8,248 bases of DNA, taken from NCBI GenBank assembly GCA_903960725.1, contig CAJCBY010000380.1, positions 1-8,248 of the forward strand, read 5' to 3'. Shown here piece after piece: positions 6,359-8,248 of this stretch (its first letter is position 1; each line of letters begins with the position of its first letter). Source of the DNA: an uncultured Cytophagaceae bacterium (lineage in GTDB: Bacteria; Bacteroidota; Bacteroidia; Cytophagales; Spirosomataceae). The notes beneath the pieces are model-generated. The model made no database searches. It was not told the origin of the DNA and was given only the letters and a program-made list of their open reading frames with translations. The position numbers were made by a program, and so were the translations under genes.

Positions 6359-7384
6359 TTAAAAGAGGGTTCCTGTCTGCGCTTTGGGCGTAATTCCCAC
6401 GTGGCGGTAGGCCTTTTCAGTGGCCTCGCGTCCACGCGATGTGCGCTTCAAAAATCCTTCTTGTATTAAAAAAGGTTCATATACTTCTTCGATGGTTTCT
6501 GCCTCCTCGCCACATGCCGTAGCAATCGTGGTTAAACCGACAGGGCCACCTTTGAATTTTTCAATGATAGTTAATAGAATGCGGTTATCCATCTCGTCTA
6601 GGCCATTTTGGTCTACATCTAGGGCATTCAAAGCAATCTCTGCGATCTTCACATCAATCGAACCGTCCCCTTTCATTTGAGCAAAATCTCGGGTACGACG
6701 CAATAAATTATTCGCGATACGCGGCGTACCACGGCTACGTCTGGCGATTTCATACGCACCGGATTCATCGATCGGCATGTCTAAAATAGCGGCAGAACGC
6801 TTCACAATTTTAGTCAGCAAAGCGGCGTCATAATATTCTAGACGCGCATTGATCCCAAAACGGGCTCGTAAAGGTGAGGTCAACAGACCCGCTCTTGTCG
6901 TCGCGCCTATCAAGGTAAATGGATTCAAACCGATCTGAATGCTTCGCGCATTAGGCCCAGAATCCAACATAATATCAATCTTGTAATCCTCCATGGCAGA
7001 ATACAAATATTCCTCCACGATCGGATTCAAGCGGTGAATTTCATCAATAAATAAGACGTCGTAAGGCTGTAAATTAGTTAGCAATCCTGCTAAATCAGAG
7101 GGTTTGTCGAGGACTGGCCCAGACGAAATTTTTAAGCTAGAGCCTAATTCATTTGCGATAATGTGCGACAAGGTAGTCTTTCCGAGTCCTGGAGGCCCAT
7201 GCAATAATACGTGATCTAATGCCTCCTCACGTGCTTTAGCCGCACCTACGAAAATCTGTAAGTTATCGACAATCTTTCCCTGTCCGGAAAAATCCGAGAA
7301 ACTCAAAGGGCGTAACGCTTTGTCAAATTCCTTTTCTTGTGGGTTTAACGATTCAGCATCTCCGGTTAAATAATCTTCGCGCAT
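6359..7384 (-). CDS. ruvB: Holliday junction branch-migration helicase RuvB
   Basis: AAA+ motor of 341 residues. As a hexameric ring paired with RuvA, it drives branch migration of Holliday junctions during recombinational repair, before RuvC cuts them. Visible motifs in order are Walker A GPPGLGKT (63-70), Walker B FIDEIH (112-117), sensor 1 with the ATTRAG loop (161-166), the arginine finger region SPLRARFG (170-177, likely R173), and sensor 2 GTPRIA (219-224). The C-terminal winged helix (about 260-335) includes GPVGLTTIA and the TSRGRE motif (315-320) that contacts DNA. Length and motifs are normal and nothing is missing. The start is the ATG at 7384, 23 nt after a good -7 element. ruvA and ruvC are not next to it here, which is common in Bacteroidota. 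It is first in a likely two-gene transcript with the prolyl oligopeptidase. Confidence 0.98.
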   Translation of the reverse strand: MREDYLTGDAESLNPQEKEFDKALRPLSFSDFSGQGKIVDNLQIFVGAAKAREEALDHVLLHGPPGLGKTTLSHIIANELGSSLKISSGPVLDKPSDLAGLLTNLQPYDVLFIDEIHRLNPIVEEYLYSAMEDYKIDIMLDSGPNARSIQIGLNPFTLIGATTRAGLLTSPLRARFGINARLEYYDAALLTKIVKRSAAILDMPIDESGAYEIARRSRGTPRIANNLLRRTRDFAQMKGDGSIDVKIAEIALNALDVDQNGLDEMDNRILLTIIEKFKGGPVGLTTIATACGEEAETIEEVYEPFLIQEGFLKRTSRGREATEKAYRHVGITPKAQTGTLF

Positions 7385-7407
7385 GGGGAAATCAGGTAAA
7401 TTGAAAT

Positions 7408-7415
7408 CAAAGATA
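7408..7415 (-). promoter_or_regulatory. ruvB: -7 promoter element for ruvB
   Basis: On the minus strand this reads TATCTTTG, an exact TAnnTTTG match ending 23 nt before the ruvB ATG. No clear TTTG -33 element is found at the usual spacing; the upstream DNA is AT-rich. Confidence 0.5.
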
Positions 7416-7438
7416 ATTTTTTTATTGGGAAGATTTTA

Positions 7439-7446
7439 TAGTTTTG
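7439..7446 (+). promoter_or_regulatory. glpF: -7 promoter element for the glpF-glpK operon
   Basis: TAGTTTTG is an exact TAnnTTTG match ending 26 nt before the glpF ATG. It overlaps the left arm of the inverted repeat at 7442-7457. A -33 element is not obvious: a TTG at 7425-7427 is too close. Confidence 0.5.
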
Positions 7447-7457
7447 GAAAACCAAAA
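7442..7457. repeat. Inverted repeat TTTTGG-N4-CCAAAA over the glpF promoter
   Basis: TTTTGG (7442-7447) and CCAAAA (7452-7457) form a perfect 6-bp palindrome around AAAA. It covers the end of the -7 element and the expected transcription start of glpF. The placement suits a repressor operator, or a small hairpin at the very 5' end of the mRNA. Which protein would bind is unknown. Confidence 0.4.
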
Positions 7458-7472
7458 TAACAACCTCAACCT

Positions 7473-8174
7473 ATGTCATCCATTTTCATCGGCGAACTCG
7501 CCGGAACTGCTACCCTATTATACCTCGGAAATGGCGTTGTTGCCAATATGTTATTAAAAGATACCAAAGGGAATGGCACCGGCTTATTAGCCATCGCGGC
7601 GGCTTGGGCCTTTGCGGTAACGGTTGCCATCTACGTTTCTACGTATTTCGGAAGCCCTGGTGCACATTTAAATCCCATCGTGACCATCGCAGGATGTGTA
7701 AAGTCAGGCGATTGGAGTTTATTTCCTACCTTCATTGGAGCGCAGCTTTTAGGGGCGATGTTAGGGCAATTATTGGTTTGGTTGCACTACAAGCCACACT
7801 ATGATGTGACGGAAGATAAAGGAGCCATTCGTGCATCCTTTTGCACCGATCCAGCCATTAAAAATACCCCATTTAATTTTATTTCTGAGGCTTTTGCCTC
7901 CGCACTTGCCGTGGTCGCTTTGGGCACTTTTTCAACCATTGAAACGGGTTTAGGACCCTTTATGGTCGGTATTTTGGTTTGGGCTGTGGGTCTAGGTTTA
8001 GGGGGGACGACGGGCTATGCCATTAATCCTGCACGTGATTTAGGGCCGCGCATTATGCACGCCATTTTACCGATTCCGAATAAAGGGGATTCCGGCTGGG
8101 AATATGCTTGGATTCCGGTGGTAGGACCAGCGGCAGGAGCCGTTTTAGGTGCTTTTATTTTGACCCTCAACTAA
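7473..8174 (+). CDS. glpF: Glycerol facilitator, MIP-family aquaglyceroporin
   Basis: Inner-membrane channel of 233 residues for passive glycerol uptake. It is built of six membrane helices plus two re-entrant half-helices, and MIP channels form tetramers. The second pore motif is INPARD (184-189); Asp after NPAR marks glycerol-conducting members, and R188 is the selectivity-filter arginine. W45, in AWAFAVTVAIY, lines up with the filter Trp of E. coli GlpF, and Y182 takes the place of its filter Phe. The first pore motif is HLNPI (65-69), so the usual NPA has become NPI. The chain is shorter than E. coli GlpF (281 residues), near the lower end for the family, but both half-repeats are present. 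The ATG at 7473 starts directly at the first helix (MSSIFIGELAGTATLLYLGNG). glpK follows after 6 bp, confirming the glycerol role: the kinase traps what the channel admits. Confidence 0.95.
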   Translation: MSSIFIGELAGTATLLYLGNGVVANMLLKDTKGNGTGLLAIAAAWAFAVTVAIYVSTYFGSPGAHLNPIVTIAGCVKSGDWSLFPTFIGAQLLGAMLGQLLVWLHYKPHYDVTEDKGAIRASFCTDPAIKNTPFNFISEAFASALAVVALGTFSTIETGLGPFMVGILVWAVGLGLGGTTGYAINPARDLGPRIMHAILPIPNKGDSGWEYAWIPVVGPAAGAVLGAFILTLN

Positions 8175-8180
8175 TACACT

Positions 8181-8248
8181 ATGTACGTAGGATCGATCGA
8201 TCAGGGAACCACGAGTTCTCGTTTTATCATATTTAATAAGGCTGGAGA
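8181..8248 (+). CDS. glpK: Glycerol kinase, N-terminal fragment (3' end outside window)
   Basis: Only 22 codons are visible. They begin MYVGSIDQGTTSSRFIIF and match the N-terminal phosphate-binding motif of FGGY-family glycerol kinases (DQGTTSSR, residues 7-14). The enzyme phosphorylates glycerol with ATP to glycerol 3-phosphate in the cytoplasm. DQGTTSSR together with the glpF gene 6 bp upstream makes glycerol kinase much more likely than another FGGY sugar kinase. The ATG is not preceded by a Shine-Dalgarno sequence; expression probably depends on the glpF promoter. Confidence 0.92.
   Translation, partial: MYVGSIDQGTTSSRFIIFNKAG

Noticed and set aside
8191..8202. GATCGATCGATC repeat at the glpK start
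   Set aside because: It falls in conserved codons of the glycerol kinase N-terminus (Ser-Ile-Asp-Gln) and is too short to call a regulatory repeat.
1..8248. Search by eye for defence systems, mobile elements, CRISPR arrays, tRNA and rRNA
   Set aside because: Nearly all bases are taken by recognisable genes, and no repeats, integrase or transposase genes or RNA-like folds were seen.

Overview
The window looks like a piece of a Bacteroidota chromosome, probably of the order Cytophagales; I cannot name a genus from sequence alone. Four things support this. SerRS and RuvB read like Bacteroidota versions. One secreted protein ends in a domain resembling the type A sorting tail of the type IX secretion system (T9SS), which is found only in this phylum. 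A TAnnTTTG -7 promoter element lies just upstream of all four gene or operon starts that have an intergenic leader. No start codon has a clear Shine-Dalgarno sequence.

Layout. Bases 2-895 (+) hold the C-terminal two thirds of serS. Its stop overlaps, tail to tail by 4 bp, an OmpR-family response regulator (892-1593, -). The regulator is the second gene of a two-gene operon with a sensor histidine kinase (1586-3271, -); kinase stop and regulator start overlap in ATGTCTAA. Divergent from the kinase, across a 122-bp region, is a small exported Gly/Met-rich protein with a T9SS-like tail (3394-4185, +). A strong two-way terminator (4207-4240) separates it from a convergent operon: ruvB (6359-7384, -) followed 9 bp later by a secreted prolyl oligopeptidase (4247-6349, -). 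Divergent from ruvB, across 88 bp, starts a glycerol operon: glpF (7473-8174, +) and, 6 bp on, the first 22 codons of glpK, cut by the window edge.

How the genes fit together. GlpF and GlpK form the classical glycerol entry and trapping pair. The kinase and regulator form a two-component system. The most interesting spot is the region between the kinase and the exported protein. It has a -7 element for each direction and a tandem 10-bp direct repeat (3323-3342). That is the geometry OmpR-family regulators usually bind, and it sits where an activator would stand for the exported-protein gene. This suggests, but does not prove, that the exported protein is a direct target and perhaps a feedback partner of the system. 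serS, ruvB and the peptidase are ordinary housekeeping or degradative genes. I see no mobile element, CRISPR array, tRNA, rRNA or defence system, and no gene-free stretch longer than 300 bases.
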